Source: Limnanthes douglasii subsp. nivea (taxonomy: Eukaryota > Streptophyta > Magnoliopsida > Brassicales > Limnanthaceae). Taken from it: a DNA stretch of 64,000 nucleotides. The stretch spans positions 51,852,742 through 51,916,741 of the forward strand of contig JAUPFV010000005.1 of assembly GCA_036936605.1 (NCBI GenBank). The letters run 5' to 3'. Positions within the stretch are counted from its first letter, which is position 1. Each line of letters begins with the position of its first letter. This document shows, piece after piece, positions 47,160-58,029 of this stretch. The position numbers and the translations under genes are program-made. The notes under the pieces were generated by a model, which was not told where the DNA came from, searched no databases, and was given only the letters and a program-made list of their open reading frames with translations.

Positions 47160-47303
47160 CGGTTTAACTGTGAAACTGGCCCATTAGGACTGCAACCTGG
47201 CAGGACCGCAACCCGCCAGGACCGCATAAGGAGCAACCCGGCAGGACTGCAACCTGGTAGGACCGCAACCCGGCAGGACTGCAACCCGTGGTTCTGATTT
47301 AAA
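47160..47303. repeat. hAT subterminal repeat block, right
   Basis: Same order of units as the left block, including CCATTAGGACTGCAACCTGG at the start, and the same orientation rather than the inverted one. Confidence 0.85.
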
Positions 47304-47432
47304 CGGTGCGGGTTGGTGCTGGTTCAACCTGTTTGACACCTCTAGTGGAAACAAAATGTAAGGTGATAGTGAGTTAGTATATTCAACTCACTCACTATTG
47401 GTTCTATAAATAATTTAAAAAGGTATGAAGCA

Positions 47433-48083
47433 TGTTGGGTTCTTCCTACGTGGGAGTCCAATTATTATATGGGTTAAGCCCAATTTGGATAATATATAAG
47501 ATTTTGGTTTATGTATAAATATATATTTATACAGTGTCTTTCGGAAGTTAGCATCATATTCTACAGTGCAGTTTTTGAGAGAAAAAGGTGATTCGAGGTG
47601 GAACTTTGTGCTTTCAATCGGACTGTCTCCGGTTGTCCGATCGGCTTCAATTTTGGTGAGAAGGCTCGTCTACTTGTCCTCTACAATCTGTCCAGAGGGT
47701 TTTTGACTTGGAGTCATCTAAGTGTGTTTTTCGATCATCTTCTTCTAACTGCGTTTTAGGGATATTTTAGTGAGTTTTCTGATTTTGGTTCATTATCTTG
47801 TGTATTGGGGTTGTGTATGAAGTTGTCATACTTCTTGTGGCATATGCTCTAGTTTTATCTAGAGAATAGTTTTGTAACCCATCTTCTGATAGTGAATATT
47901 TGGTTGGACTCCGAAACCAGTCCCGTGGTTTTTACTTCCTACACTGGGAAGGTTTTCCACGTAAAAAGTGTTCTGTGTTGTTTGCGTTTATTTTATTCAG
48001 ACTTGATATTTTGTTTGGGATCGTTATCTCTATCATACTTGATATAAGAAAGAAGATTTCGTTTGTGCTTCTATTTCTTGTCA
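47433..48083 (+). repeat. 5' LTR of the Tork-like element
   Basis: It begins TGTTGGGTTC and ends TTGTCA. TATAAATATATATTTATACA at about 47,512 is the likely promoter. Confidence 0.93.
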
Positions 48084-48086
48084 AAG

Positions 48087-48098
48087 TGGTATCAGAGC
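48087..48098 (+). other. Primer binding site, initiator tRNA-Met
   Basis: TGGTATCAGAGC lies three bases after the 5' LTR and is complementary to the 3' end of plant initiator tRNA-Met. Confidence 0.9.
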
Positions 48099-48149
48099 GA
48101 GAGGTTGTGTACTTGTCTTGTATCAAATATAGAGGTGAATACAAGCAGA

Positions 48150-48865
48150 ATGGTGACGATGAATGGTTCGAATTATCATATATGGAAATCGAAGATGGAA
48201 GATCTTCTTTATGTTAAAAGTTTTCATTTACCAGTGTTCGGTGATGAAAAACCTAAAGATAAGTCTGATGCAGAATGGATAATTATTCATCGACAGGTTT
48301 GTGGCTTTATTCGGTAATGGGTTGATGATAATGTGTTGAATCATGTTATAGACGAAACAGATGCAAGTAAATTGTAGAGTAAACTTGAGGAGTTATATGC
48401 TCGGAAGACAGGAAATAGTAAGTTACTTTTGTTCAAACAGTTGATTTATTTGAGGTATCAAGATGGATCACCTCTTACAGATCACTTGAATACCTTTCAA
48501 GGATTGATTAATCAGTTGGCTGCTATGGGTATCAAATTTGATGACGAGGTTTTAACGTTATGGTTGCTTGGTTCGCTGCCAGACTCATGGGATACTTTCA
48601 GAATGTCTCTTTCTAATTCAGCTCCTGAAGGCAATATCTCAATGGCATTAGCTAAAAGTAGTATGTTGAATGAAGATATGAGAAGAAAAACAGTTGGCGT
48701 CTCTTCACATTCAGAAACTCTAGTCATTGAGAAACGTGGTAGAAATGAAAATCGCGGTTGGAAAACTAGAGGTAAAAGTAGAAGCAAGAGTCGGAACAAG
48801 TCTAATAAATTTGCAGATTGGGAGTGATACTACTGTCATGAGATCGGGAACACTAAGAAATTTTG
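48150..48865 (+). pseudogene. Gag of the Tork-like element
   Basis: The ATG at 48,150 fits the usual Tork start ([20 protein letters not shown]). The UBN2/gag_2 domain follows with YLRYQDGSPLTDHLNTFQ and LLGSLPDSWDTFRMSLSN, then a basic RGKSRSKSRNKS stretch and a zinc knuckle CHEIGNTKKFC. The frame is interrupted by TAA at 48,315, TAG at about 48,375 and TGA at 48,825. The last replaces the first Cys codon of the knuckle (TGC to TGA). The same frame continues into the protease. Gag would package the retrotransposon RNA. Confidence 0.9.
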
Positions 48866-48872
48866 TCCTAAG

Positions 48873-49493
48873 TTGAGAAATAAGAATAATTTTGGGAAAT
48901 CTAACAATGGTAAAGAAGAAAAGAACAAGGAGAAAAATTATGATGAAAGCGGTGACGAGAAACATGTTGTTGCAGTTTCAGAGAGCTACTTCGTTGTTAT
49001 TGATGATGCTGTTGTGAATTCTGTGTCTGATGAAAATGGTTGGGTAGTTGATAGTGGTGCTACAATTCATGCCACTTCCCGTAGAGAATTTTTCTCATCT
49101 TACACCTCTGGTGACTTTGGTTCTGCAAAGATGGGAAATAATGATTTGTCTAAAGTGGTCGGTATTGGTGATGTTCATCTAGAAACAAGCATGGGTGCAA
49201 GATTGATTTTGAAGGGTGTTAAACATATACCCGATCTTCGATTGAATTTGATCTCTACAGGGAAGCTAGATGATGAAGGTTATTGCAGTATTTTTGTGAA
49301 TGGGCAGTGGAAACTTACTAAGGGCTCGTTGGTTGTGGCAAGAGGACAAAAATATTCATCCCTCTACATCATGTCTGCAAGGGTGTCTGCTGAGAAAATC
49401 AATGCTGTTAATGATGAATCAATGGTTGATTTTTGGCATAAAAGACTCAGTCACATTAGCGAAAAAAGATTAGATATTCTAAGGAATAAATAA
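48873..49493 (+). pseudogene. Protease and GAG-pre-integrase of the Tork-like element
   Basis: GWVVDSGATIHATS carries the catalytic DSG of copia proteases, followed by MGNNDLSKVVGIGDVHLET and LRLNLISTGKLDDEG. The pre-integrase motif VDFWHKRLSHISEKRL supplies the two His of the integrase zinc site. The frame ends at a TAA (49,491-49,493) and continues in the same frame after it, so one stop separates this part from integrase. Confidence 0.92.
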
Positions 49494-50207
49494 TACATTC
49501 GTGGGATACACAAAGCTCATTTAAATAAATGCGTACATTGTTTGGCTGGAAAGCAGAATAGAGTATCTTGCAAGAGCTCGGCTCCTTCAAGAAAACCAAG
49601 TTTGCTTGACTTGGTACATACTCATGTTTGTGGTCCTTTCAAAACGAGAACACTTAGTGGTTGTTTGTACTTTGTTACTTTTGTTGATGATCATTCCAGG
49701 AAAGTTTGGGCTTACACTTTGAAAACAAAAGATCAAGTGTTAGATGTCTTTAAGCAGTTTCAAGCTTCAGCTGAGAGACAGAGTGGGAAACAATTGAAGT
49801 GTGTTAGAAGTGATAATGGGGGAGAATACATTGGTCCTTTTGATGATTATTGTAGACAGCAAGGTATTCGGCATCAAAAGACACCTCCCAAGACCCCTCA
49901 CTTGAATGGCGTAGCGGAGAGACTAAACCGAACATTAATTGAAAGGGTAAGATGTCTTCTTTCACAATCACAAGTCCCTAAATACTTTTGGGGCGAAGCT
50001 TTGAATACAGTGGTACATGTCTTGAATTTTAGTCCTTTTGTACCTTTAGATGGAGATATCCCAAATCGAGTTTGGACAGGTAAAGATGTTTCTTATGATC
50101 ATTTGCGTGTCTTTGGGTGCAAAGCTTATGTACATATTCCTAAATATGAGAGATCTAAACTCAAATCGAAGACAAAGACAGTGTGTATTCATTGGTTATG
50201 GTCTTGA
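49494..50207 (+). pseudogene. Integrase of the Tork-like element
   Basis: The zinc site is completed by CVHCLAGKQ. The core has LDLVHTHVCGPF, CVRSDNGGEYIG and NGVAERLNRTLIERV, giving the D, D and E of the catalytic triad, followed by YFWGEALNT and the typical YDHLRVFGCKAYVHIP. A one-base frameshift near 50,180 moves the reading into the next frame, where VFIGYGLDEFGYRFYDP continues to a stop at 50,490. The enzyme would insert the cDNA. Confidence 0.92.
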
Positions 50208-50574
50208 TGAGTTTGGCTATAGATTTTATGATCCAATTAATAAGAAGCTTATTAGGAGCAAAGATGCCGTATTTATGGAAGATCAGATAGTTTATGATAT
50301 TGATAAGAGTCAAAATTCAGTGCCTATGTCTCAGAATGACTTGGTAGATTTGAGGTATATTCCGCTTGCACATACTCCTACAGAAGTTGAAGAAAATTTG
50401 GATGGTGACTCACCTGCTTCCAGAGGTTCACATATTTCTTATACTGGTGATCATGATAATGATTTCGTGGATGAACAAGTGAATGAATAAGATGTTGAAC
50501 AATTTGAAGTTCCAACACGGAGATCTACTAGAGATAGACAACCCTCTACTAGATATCCTTCTGATCAATATATT

Positions 50575-51822
50575 TTGTTAACCGATGCAGGTGAGCCTGA
50601 GTGTTATGATGAGGCTATTAGTGGTGTATGTAAAAATCAATGGATTGAAGCGATGAATAAAGAGATGCAATCACTTCATGAGAATCATACATTTGAGTTA
50701 GTGAAGATACCTGAAGGGAGAAAATCCTTGAGTAACAAGTGGGTGTATAGGTTGAAGCAAGATGATAGTTCTCTGCAACCTCGGTACAAAGAAAGATTGG
50801 TAGTCAAAGGCTTTGGTCAGAAAAAATGTATTGATTTTGATGAAATATTTTCTCCAGTTGTAAAAATGTCTTCTATTCGTGTGGTTAGAGGCATTGCAAC
50901 GAGTCTAAACTTGGAAATTGAGCAAATTGATGTAAAAACAGCATTCTTGCATGGTGACTTGGAAGAAGAGATTTTTATGAAACAGCCTGAAGGTTTTGTG
51001 GTTGAAGGAAAAGAAGATTATGTATGCAGATTGAAAAAGAGTCTATATGGTTTGAAGCAAGCTCCGAGACAGTGGTATAAGAAGTTCATGTCAGTTATGG
51101 GGGAGCAGGATTACAAGAAGACTTCTTCTGATGATTGTGTATTTGTGAAGAAATTTTCTGATGCCGTTTTTATCGTTCTTTTACTTTACGTGGATGATAT
51201 GCTTATTGTTGGGAAGAATACTTCACGGATTGATTTTTTGAAGAAACAGTTAAGTAAGTCTTCCGCAATGAAAGATTTAGGTCCAGAAAAGCAGATTCTC
51301 GGCATTCGAATTACTAGAGACAGAGACTTGAAGAAGTTGTTCTTATCACAAGAAAAATACATTGAGAAAATTCTTCAGAAGTTTAATATGGACAAAGCTA
51401 AAGTGGTTAGCTCACCACTTTCCGGTCACTTCAAGTTAAGCAAGAAACAATGTCCTTCAACTAATGAAGAAAAGATAGACATGGCTAATATTCCATATGC
51501 ATCTGCAGTTGGAAGTCTCATGTATGCCACGGTATGTACTCGTCGTGACTTAGCTCATAGTGTTTGTGTTGTGAGCAAATTTTTGTCAAACCCAGGTAGA
51601 GAGCATTGGGAAGCCGTGAAATGGATTATGAGGTATCTACGAGGAACCTCTAATTTGAAGCTCAGTTTTGGGATGAATAAACTTGAGTTGTTGGCTTATT
51701 CTGATTCAGACTTGGCTGGAGATGTCGATACTCGCAAGTCTACTTCTGGATATTTGATTGGAAATCAAGACTACAACAGTGTGTTGCCCTTTCAACGACA
51801 GAAGCTGAATTCATTGCAGTGA
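50575..51822 (+). pseudogene. Reverse transcriptase of the Tork-like element
   Basis: The copia RT (RVT_2) is nearly complete: WIEAMNKEMQSL, LSNKWVYRLKQD, YKERLVVKGFGQ, IDVKTAFLHGDLEEEIFM, LKKSLYGLKQAPRQWY and the catalytic box YVDDMLIVG (about 51,187). It is followed by YASAVGSLMYATVCTRRDL and the start of RNase H, YSDSDLAGDVDTRKSTSGYL. Near 51,770 a deletion of roughly 20-30 nt removes the usual linker before WQSRLQ and shifts the frame, so the RNase H is split from RT. The region before the first Met is open from 50,491 after a stop at 50,490. Confidence 0.93.
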
Positions 51823-52091
51823 CAGAAGCGATTAAAGAGCTACTATGGATGAAGAAGTTCTTGAAATAACTTGGATTTGAGCAACACATGAATGTATTGT
51901 TATGTGATAATCAGAGTGTTATTCATCTCATGAAGAATTCGTCATTTCACTCAAAGTCGAAACATATTGATGTGAGATATCATTGGATTCGAGATATTCT
52001 TGATGCTAAACTAATGGAGGTTGATAAATTTCATACAGATGATAATGGGTCTCACATGATGACAAAGGCTTTGCCTAGGGGGAAAGCTTGA
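51780..52091 (+). pseudogene. RNase H C-terminal part of the Tork-like element
   Basis: In the shifted frame it reads CVALSTTEAEFIAVTEAIKE and LLWMKKFLK, a stop, then LLCDNQSVIHLMKNSSFHSK, HIDVRYHWIRD and TKALPRGK. These are the remaining RNase H motifs of copia elements. The stop at about 51,867 and the deletion upstream inactivate it. Confidence 0.9.
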
Positions 52092-52134
52092 ACATTGTAG
52101 ATTGATCGCCGGGATGGCGAATCCTCCCACATAG

Positions 52135-52150
52135 TCGTGAGGGGGAGATT
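52135..52150 (+). other. Polypurine tract of the Tork-like element
   Basis: GTGAGGGGGAGATT lies directly before the 3' LTR. Confidence 0.85.
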
Positions 52151-52801
52151 TGTTGGGCTCTTCCTATGTGGGAGTCCAATTATCATATGGGCTAAGCCCA
52201 ATTTGGATAACACACAGGATTTTGGTTTATGTATAAATATATATTTATACAGTGTCTTTCGGAAGTTAGCATCATATTCTATAGTGCAGTTTTTGAGAGA
52301 AAAATGTGATTCGAGGCGGAACTTTGTGCTTTCAATCGGACTGTCTCCGGTTGTCCGATCGGCTTCAATTTTGGTGAGAAGGATCGTCTACATGTCCTCT
52401 ACAATTTGTCTAGAGGGTTTTTTATTTGGAGTCATCTAAGTGTGTTTTTCGATCATCTTCTTCTAACTGCGTTTTGGGGATATTTGAGTGAGTTTTCTGA
52501 TTTTGGTTCATTATCTTGTGTATTGGGGTTGTGTATGAAGTTTTCATACTTCTTGTGGCGTATGCTCTAGTTTTATCTAGAGAATAGTTTTGTAACCCAT
52601 CTTCTGATAGTGAATATTTGGTTGGACTCCAAAATCAGTCCCGTGGTTTTTACTTCCTACACTGGGAAGGTTTTCCACGTAAAAAGTGTTCTGTGTTGTT
52701 TGCGTTTATTTTATTCAGACTTGATATTTTGTTTGGGATCGTTATCTCTATCATACTTGATACAAGAAAGAAGATTTCGTTTGTGCTTCTATTTCTTGTC
52801 A
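52151..52801 (+). repeat. 3' LTR of the Tork-like element
   Basis: 651 bp, the same length as the 5' LTR, followed by the AAGCA duplication. Confidence 0.93.
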
Positions 52802-52806
52802 AAGCA

Positions 52807-53460
52807 AGGCTGTCGCGGGGGTGCGAGCTGATAACGGTGAAACATTTTAGTGAGAGAAAACTTTGTTTTTGTCTTGATTTTAAAAAGTGAAGTGTTGTAG
52901 AAGATAAACACTCTCATAAAGTCTTAGATCCATAGTACTTTTTGAAGCCTAGAATGTTTTGTAACAAAAGAATAGTAGTTGAGTTAGTTGTGTTTGAGAG
53001 ATTCTTCTTGTAACCTACTTCTATATAAAATTTGTGTCTATTGTTTGTGGATATAGAATTTCTTCACAATACGAACCACTTTAAATTTTTCTTGTGTGAC
53101 TTGTTGATGTTTATTGTCTTTCTATTATCTTGTTGAAGTGTGGAGCTTAAAACTAAAGCGCTTTTAATCTCATTGTTACTTAACAAGCAAGGTTCACGAA
53201 ATATTCAAGCTTCAGATACCAGTGGTCAACCTTCAGATGACATTTCCTTAGTTTCATTTGTTGCTAAACTTACAAATATTGTGATTAACGTTTGAAGTCT
53301 TTTTTCTTAAATATTTCCATAACAAGTTATGCGGTGAGGGTGGGTAATCTGTAACAATATCTTTTGGTTAAAAAACATACAAGGAGGAACACGAAGATAA
53401 TTTTGGATCTTGAGGTTAGCGATTTGGACCAGTAAACCAAAAAAGTCACCAACATAATTT
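52807..53460 (+). repeat. Remainder of the old copia LTR and leader
   Basis: It continues the sequence broken at 47,432. It is AT-rich with transcript-like features (ATATAAAATTTG, splice- or polyadenylation-like T-rich stretches) and leads to the gag ATG at 53,463. The exact LTR end is not clear. Confidence 0.45.
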
Positions 53461-53462
53461 CC

Positions 53463-54850
53463 ATGAAGTTCGACCTAGAAAAATTCAATGAAGATAATGA
53501 TTTTAACCTCTAGATAATTTATGTTCAAGATTTATACTATATAAGCGGTTGTTTGTTGTCATTGATGAGAAGGTCAAAGATTTGATTTATGTCTAAGTGT
53601 TATCCAAAGGCTATGGTGTTGTATTTTAAGCTTGGGGGCGAGGTGCTTTAAAACGTATATGAAAAGCTTATAACGTCAGGGTATAGATTTTGGCTGGAAG
53701 CCATTTACATGAATAAGTCCATAGCAAACAATAGTATCTTACAAAACAGTGTTATACGCTAACAATATACAATAATAAAAAAATCTGAAGCCACCTCGAT
53801 GATTTCAATAGAATCATTCTTGACTTGAATATAGTTGGAGTTAGAGTATAAAATAAGAATTAAACAATAATAATTTTGATATTTCTACCGAAAGTGTATG
53901 GGCGCTATGTTGACACCATGCTCTACGATAAAGTGTCCCTTACGATGACTGAAGTAAAAAATCTATTAAACTGAAAAGATCGTCAAAGGAAGACAATTAT
54001 GAAGAGTAGCTCTGAATATCTCGAACTAAGTGTGAAGGACATGTATGGAAGGGAATATTCACTTAAGAAGAGAGGAATCAGTCCAAATAATTCATGTGTG
54101 AAGGGCATGTATGGAATGATAGAATCAATAACAAGTATTTCTAAAGTTAGGTATTGGTTGTGCAAGAAGGAAGGTCGTATCATTATATATTACACAATCA
54201 GGAAGAAAGATGAGAGTTATCCAAAATGTGATGTTGGAGATGCTACAATGTTCTAGGATGAATATGAACTTATTAATGTTTTAATGACCTCTACTTACAA
54301 ATACAATGACAAGTGGATGTTCGATCTCAGAGCTTAATTCCACATAACTTCGAACAAGTATTAGTTTAAAAACATGAGAAAGTTTGATGGAGATAAACTC
54401 ATCCTCCTGGATGACGCTCCTTGTTATGTTAAAGGGATAAGAAATGTTTGACTCATGTTGTCTACACAACTTGAGAAAATGATAAAAAATGTGAATTATT
54501 TGTGTGATGTTAAATGATACCTTCTTTCTATTGGCATGCTAGATGAGGAAGGCTTTACATATAATGGTGGAGAAAAAAGACTTAAGGTCTTATAACACTT
54601 ACTTATTGTTAGGAAAGCATATAGGACTAATGACATGTTAACTCTTGAAGGGTATGTAGTGGTATATGGAATGCCTAGTGTGGAGAGAGTTTCAATCAAG
54701 TTGTAGCATCTAAGATTAGGACATGTAAGTGAGATAAACATTATTGAGATTTGCAAACAAATGTTTTTGGATTGTAAAACAATCACGTATAAAGGCACAC
54801 GACAAATGTATGTACTAAAGACACCGATACACATGGGAATGTTTAATTTC
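53463..54850 (+). pseudogene. Old copia gag to pre-integrase remnant
   Basis: The start reads MKFDLEKFNEDNDFNL, the usual beginning of a copia Gag. Further on, in changing frames, come GCLLSLMRRSK, DDAPCYVKGIRNV, IGMLDEEGFTYNGGEKRLKV, RTNDMLTLEGYVVVYG and LRLGHVSEINIIEICKQM, that is, the protease-to-integrase junction (GDD, LGMLDEEGF, LWHLRLGHVSE). Integrase, RT and RNase H are absent. Stops are frequent. The sequence differs clearly from the Tork element inserted beside it and belongs to another copia lineage. Confidence 0.75.
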
Positions 54851-55015
54851 AATTTTTTTATTAAATAACAAATTATGGTGTAAAAAGGATGTTACCAAAT
54901 CTTATATATTTATAGGTAACTTGACATAAATGTAGATGTCTAATTACAATATCTCTAATTATGACAAGGAGAGAAATGTAGTCGAGGACGTATACTTATA
55001 TTCACATTATAATGG

Positions 55016-55160
55016 CATGTGGTCGTGATAGAGATAGTCGAATCGGTAGAATAAAACATGTTTGTGACCGAATGTTATGGATTTGAATTCTTTTTGGCGG
55101 AGTCTATTTTGTGCGCATTCGTTGAGTAGCGGATGTAAATTCTCTATGAAAAAAAATATA
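55016..55160 (+). mobile_element. tRNA-derived SINE, probable
   Basis: The body has an A-box-like TAGTCGAATCGGTAGA and a decayed B box GGATTTGAATTC (consensus GGTTCGAATCC) about 30 bp later, and ends in an A-rich tail. It is flanked by 8-bp direct repeats TATAATGG at 55,008-55,015 and 55,161-55,168. This is the architecture of a plant SINE; the box mismatches suggest age. Confidence 0.55.
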
Positions 55161-55168
55161 TATAATGG

Positions 55169-55980
55169 ATTCCTTAAAAATAATATATATATATATATAT
55201 ACTGATTTTTTATAAAAAAATAAAAAATAAATATAATGATATGTACTGTCATACTTTTCGAATTAAATGTCTTTTATATACCATATAATAAAATCTAAAG
55301 ATTTCCTTCCGCTATATTTGCGCTATTGGAAACTTTCACTGAACACTTACATGCGGTTAACACCATTTTATACTAATAAAAATACATACCGTAATTTGCA
55401 TGCCTTTTTAATAACCAATTATAATAGCACGTTTCACTGGATTACCAATTAAATCAATACATTTACACTCAATTCTGAAAATTGAGTAAAGCTTTTCAAT
55501 TATAGTGCACATATAATTCTTACCCAAAGCATGCAGTATTACTAAAAAAATTAACTGCTATAATAGCGTGCTATAACTGCTATATTAATTAATAATATAG
55601 AAACATTATTTTTAATCTTAATAAATACTGTGATCCATATCACAATTAATTAAATAATTGTTTTATACGGTTCAGTTGCCTGCTTTGAATGATTACAAAT
55701 TTTTCCTCTTCTGTGTTTTCAAAAACAAAATGCTATTATATATATAGATAGATATATTATAATGGCAATGCTAAAATATTTTAACTATAAATATAATTAT
55801 CGTAAAATTATAAGTTCAACCACAATCAGGCTCCACCTTTTAGACCCACTAATCATAATATATTCTAACAAACGTGTACTACACACTCTCCGACTTATTC
55901 GATAATATATTACGACTATATTAGTCGACTATTCAGTCTAATTACTTTAAAATAGCCAATAAAATACAAATACCATAATG
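55169..55980. other. AT-rich, (AT)n run, nothing else recognised
   Basis: A short AT microsatellite lies at about 55,184-55,201. No coding or element features were seen. Confidence 0.45.
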
Positions 55981-55985
55981 CACTG

Positions 55986-57747
55986 TGATACCTCAGAATT
56001 CGTTTGTCGCTCCCAAATAGTGAATATTGCCAATTATTAAGAATAGCATATGAAGTCTGGTTGCCAATTACATGTTAGAGAGCAAACAGGGTATAAACAA
56101 CTTACACAATATTTGTCCTTTGAATTTAACTATTCTCGAGTAGTTTTTAAGGTTTGTAGTTTTTAAGGTTACAAACCGTTAGCTCATGACTATCAACTAC
56201 AAAAGTTTGGTCAATAAACGTTATTAACGAAGAAAAAAATTCAAAAATTGTATAAAAAACTTTTTAAACAATTATTAGTTAATGGATTTAGATTCATCCT
56301 TCTAGCCTAATATGGGTTTAATTTTTTTTATAAAACCATTTTATAAAACCACAAAGCTTTTTAAAACTCTATTCGAACATGAAATTTGAAAGCAAAATAT
56401 ATTTTTGTGCTCCTTGGCCCAGATTGTTTTGCTTGTCATAACGAACAAAACCTAAATATCGTTGTGTTCAAAATGTAATTGTGTCAGGTCAAAAATAGAA
56501 TATATCAACTCAACAAATCATTTTATTATCAAAACGAGACCTACTCGAGAAATCACTTTATTATTACAACTATACCTACTCATTACAACAACGATCACAT
56601 ATTCCTGAACCTCCACGACGCATAAGACTCGATGTAGTGACGACCTGTAATTATATAGGTCTTGGGTGCTTTCCATATTGTAAACTTGGTCGTTGAAGGT
56701 TTTTTATATTTTTGAATCATATTTTTCACCATGAGTATTGCCCATACGATTCTCGAGTTTTCTCGATTCAAACTCGTCTTCAAGTTCATATTTTTTAATC
56801 TTCAAAATTTTTACAGCCCTCCACTTGATTAAATGACATATCTCACTATTTATGCATGAAATAGATTACTTTTCGAGTTAAATTTTCTTTAAATATAAAA
56901 ATATTGGAATTTTTTAGACTTTTAAATTTTAACCAACTATCGCATGTGGTCAAACCGGAGATCTTAGACACGTAAATATTTTACTAATTTTGTTTATCTT
57001 TGGTTTAGCTTCGTATTATTTTGGTTGTGGTCTTAGTTTAGAATTTTTTTTAGAGGAAATCATTTTATAATGAGAAGCAATACCCTTTTTAGATTTTTAC
57101 AGTGTTTTTGTTATGTTTAGAAATATATGTCACGCACAGACCAAATTTTATTATCCTTTCTTTAAACTTATCCATCGGCCATGACAAATTTTGTCTACTA
57201 CACAACTTAAATGAAGCCTATTTTTATATGTTGGACATTTTTTTTCCATAGATTAATTTCTATCATTTCTAATATATCATTTAAAAAATTTAGGCTTTGA
57301 GTTTATTATTTTCGAGATAATATTCTAGTAATCAAATCTACTAAGTTTTGACTAGAATGTGTACGAGACTTGATGACTCCAGAAAATATTTAAGGGACAA
57401 ATGGGTCCCAAATATTTTGAGGGTCACATAACAGCTTAACGAGAGATTTTATATCGGAACTCTAGAGAGAGAAATTGTCAAAAGTAGTAATAAAATAATA
57501 AATTGTTCACTATTTCTAAAAAAAGGTCCATTGCCTTCATATTGATGGTGGTGGGCCTTTGAGCCTACATAATTAGTCCATTTTTTGCTAATCCACCACA
57601 TTAAATTACTAAATTAAAATATATTTACTATTTACTGCATAAAAGACCCTCAATGTTACAAATGTATTGGGTTTATATTACAAAGTAAATATCGGTCTAA
57701 CATATTACTGGTTCCACTTACGGGTCTGATAAATCCTACCTTTACTA
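55986..57747 (-). repeat. LTR of the old Tat element (right arm, inverted)
   Basis: The reverse complement runs TAGTAAAGG...GAGGTATCA and aligns with 27,662-30,052 except for the solo LTR missing here. The flank CAGTG beyond the LTR end is the same as in the left arm. Confidence 0.7.
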
Positions 57748-57762
57748 GTATCCCCCTAGTCG
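57748..57762 (-). other. Polypurine tract, right arm
   Basis: On the minus strand GACTAGGGGGATAC directly precedes the LTR, equivalent to 27,646-27,661. Confidence 0.7.
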
Positions 57763-58029
57763 TTGTGAAAAAATTTAAAGGAAGACTAGTTTTGATGTTG
57801 TTTTGGATTTTATCTGTACATTTCCACTTACTGTAGTTGATCTTGTGGTCCAAAACCGTATGAGTCGGATAAATTTTCATTCTATTATTTTTGCTAAGGA
57901 AGTTAACAACCTAAGAAATGTCTACATCATGTGTGGTATGCTTCTGTATACGTGTCTTGATGAAGAATGAAATGATATGAAAAAACCTTTCCACTCCGGG
58001 ATATAAATGTTCGTTGGGATTTCGAAGCC

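Larger units (their letters stand above)
41367..47344 (-). mobile_element. hAT DNA transposon with two divergent genes
   Basis: The termini are TAGAGGTGTGTAAA at the left and, in inverted form, TAGAGGTGTCAAAC at the right. They are flanked by a perfect 8-bp duplication GTGGAAAC at 41,359-41,366 and 47,345-47,352. The 5,978-bp element encodes an intact-looking hAT transposase (minus strand) and a second ORF (plus strand), separated by a shared promoter region. Both ends carry the same GC-richer subterminal repeat block in direct orientation. The intact transposase ORF and perfect TSD suggest recent insertion. Confidence 0.95.
47433..52801 (+). mobile_element. Copia LTR retrotransposon, Tork/Tnt1-like, complete but defective
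   Basis: It has two LTRs of 651 bp (TGTTGGG...TTGTCA) and a perfect TSD AAGCA at 47,428-47,432 and 52,802-52,806. A tRNA-Met primer site lies at 48,087-48,098 and a polypurine tract just before 52,151. The order gag-PR-IN-RT-RH is that of copia, and the protein motifs resemble Tnt1/Tork. Counting by eye, the LTRs differ at about 24 of 651 positions (near 3.7 percent). Several in-frame stops and two frameshifts make it non-autonomous. Confidence 0.95.
40890..54850 (+). mobile_element. Old copia element, carrying two nested insertions
   Basis: Removing the hAT (41,367-47,344 plus one TSD) and the Tork element (47,433-52,801 plus one TSD) joins 40,890-41,366, 47,353-47,432 and 52,807 onward into one sequence of about 1 kb that looks like a 5' LTR. 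It begins TGTAACAATTTAGC, with a TATAAATA box near 47,405. Copia gag and pre-integrase remnants follow on the plus strand from 53,463. No 3' LTR or clear primer site was found, so the borders are approximate. Confidence 0.5.

Noticed and set aside
47900..48217. 105-codon ORF over the end of the Tork 5' LTR (and its copy at 52,618-52,890)
   Set aside because: The same frame is present in both LTRs and matches untranslated LTR sequence; gag starts at 48,150.
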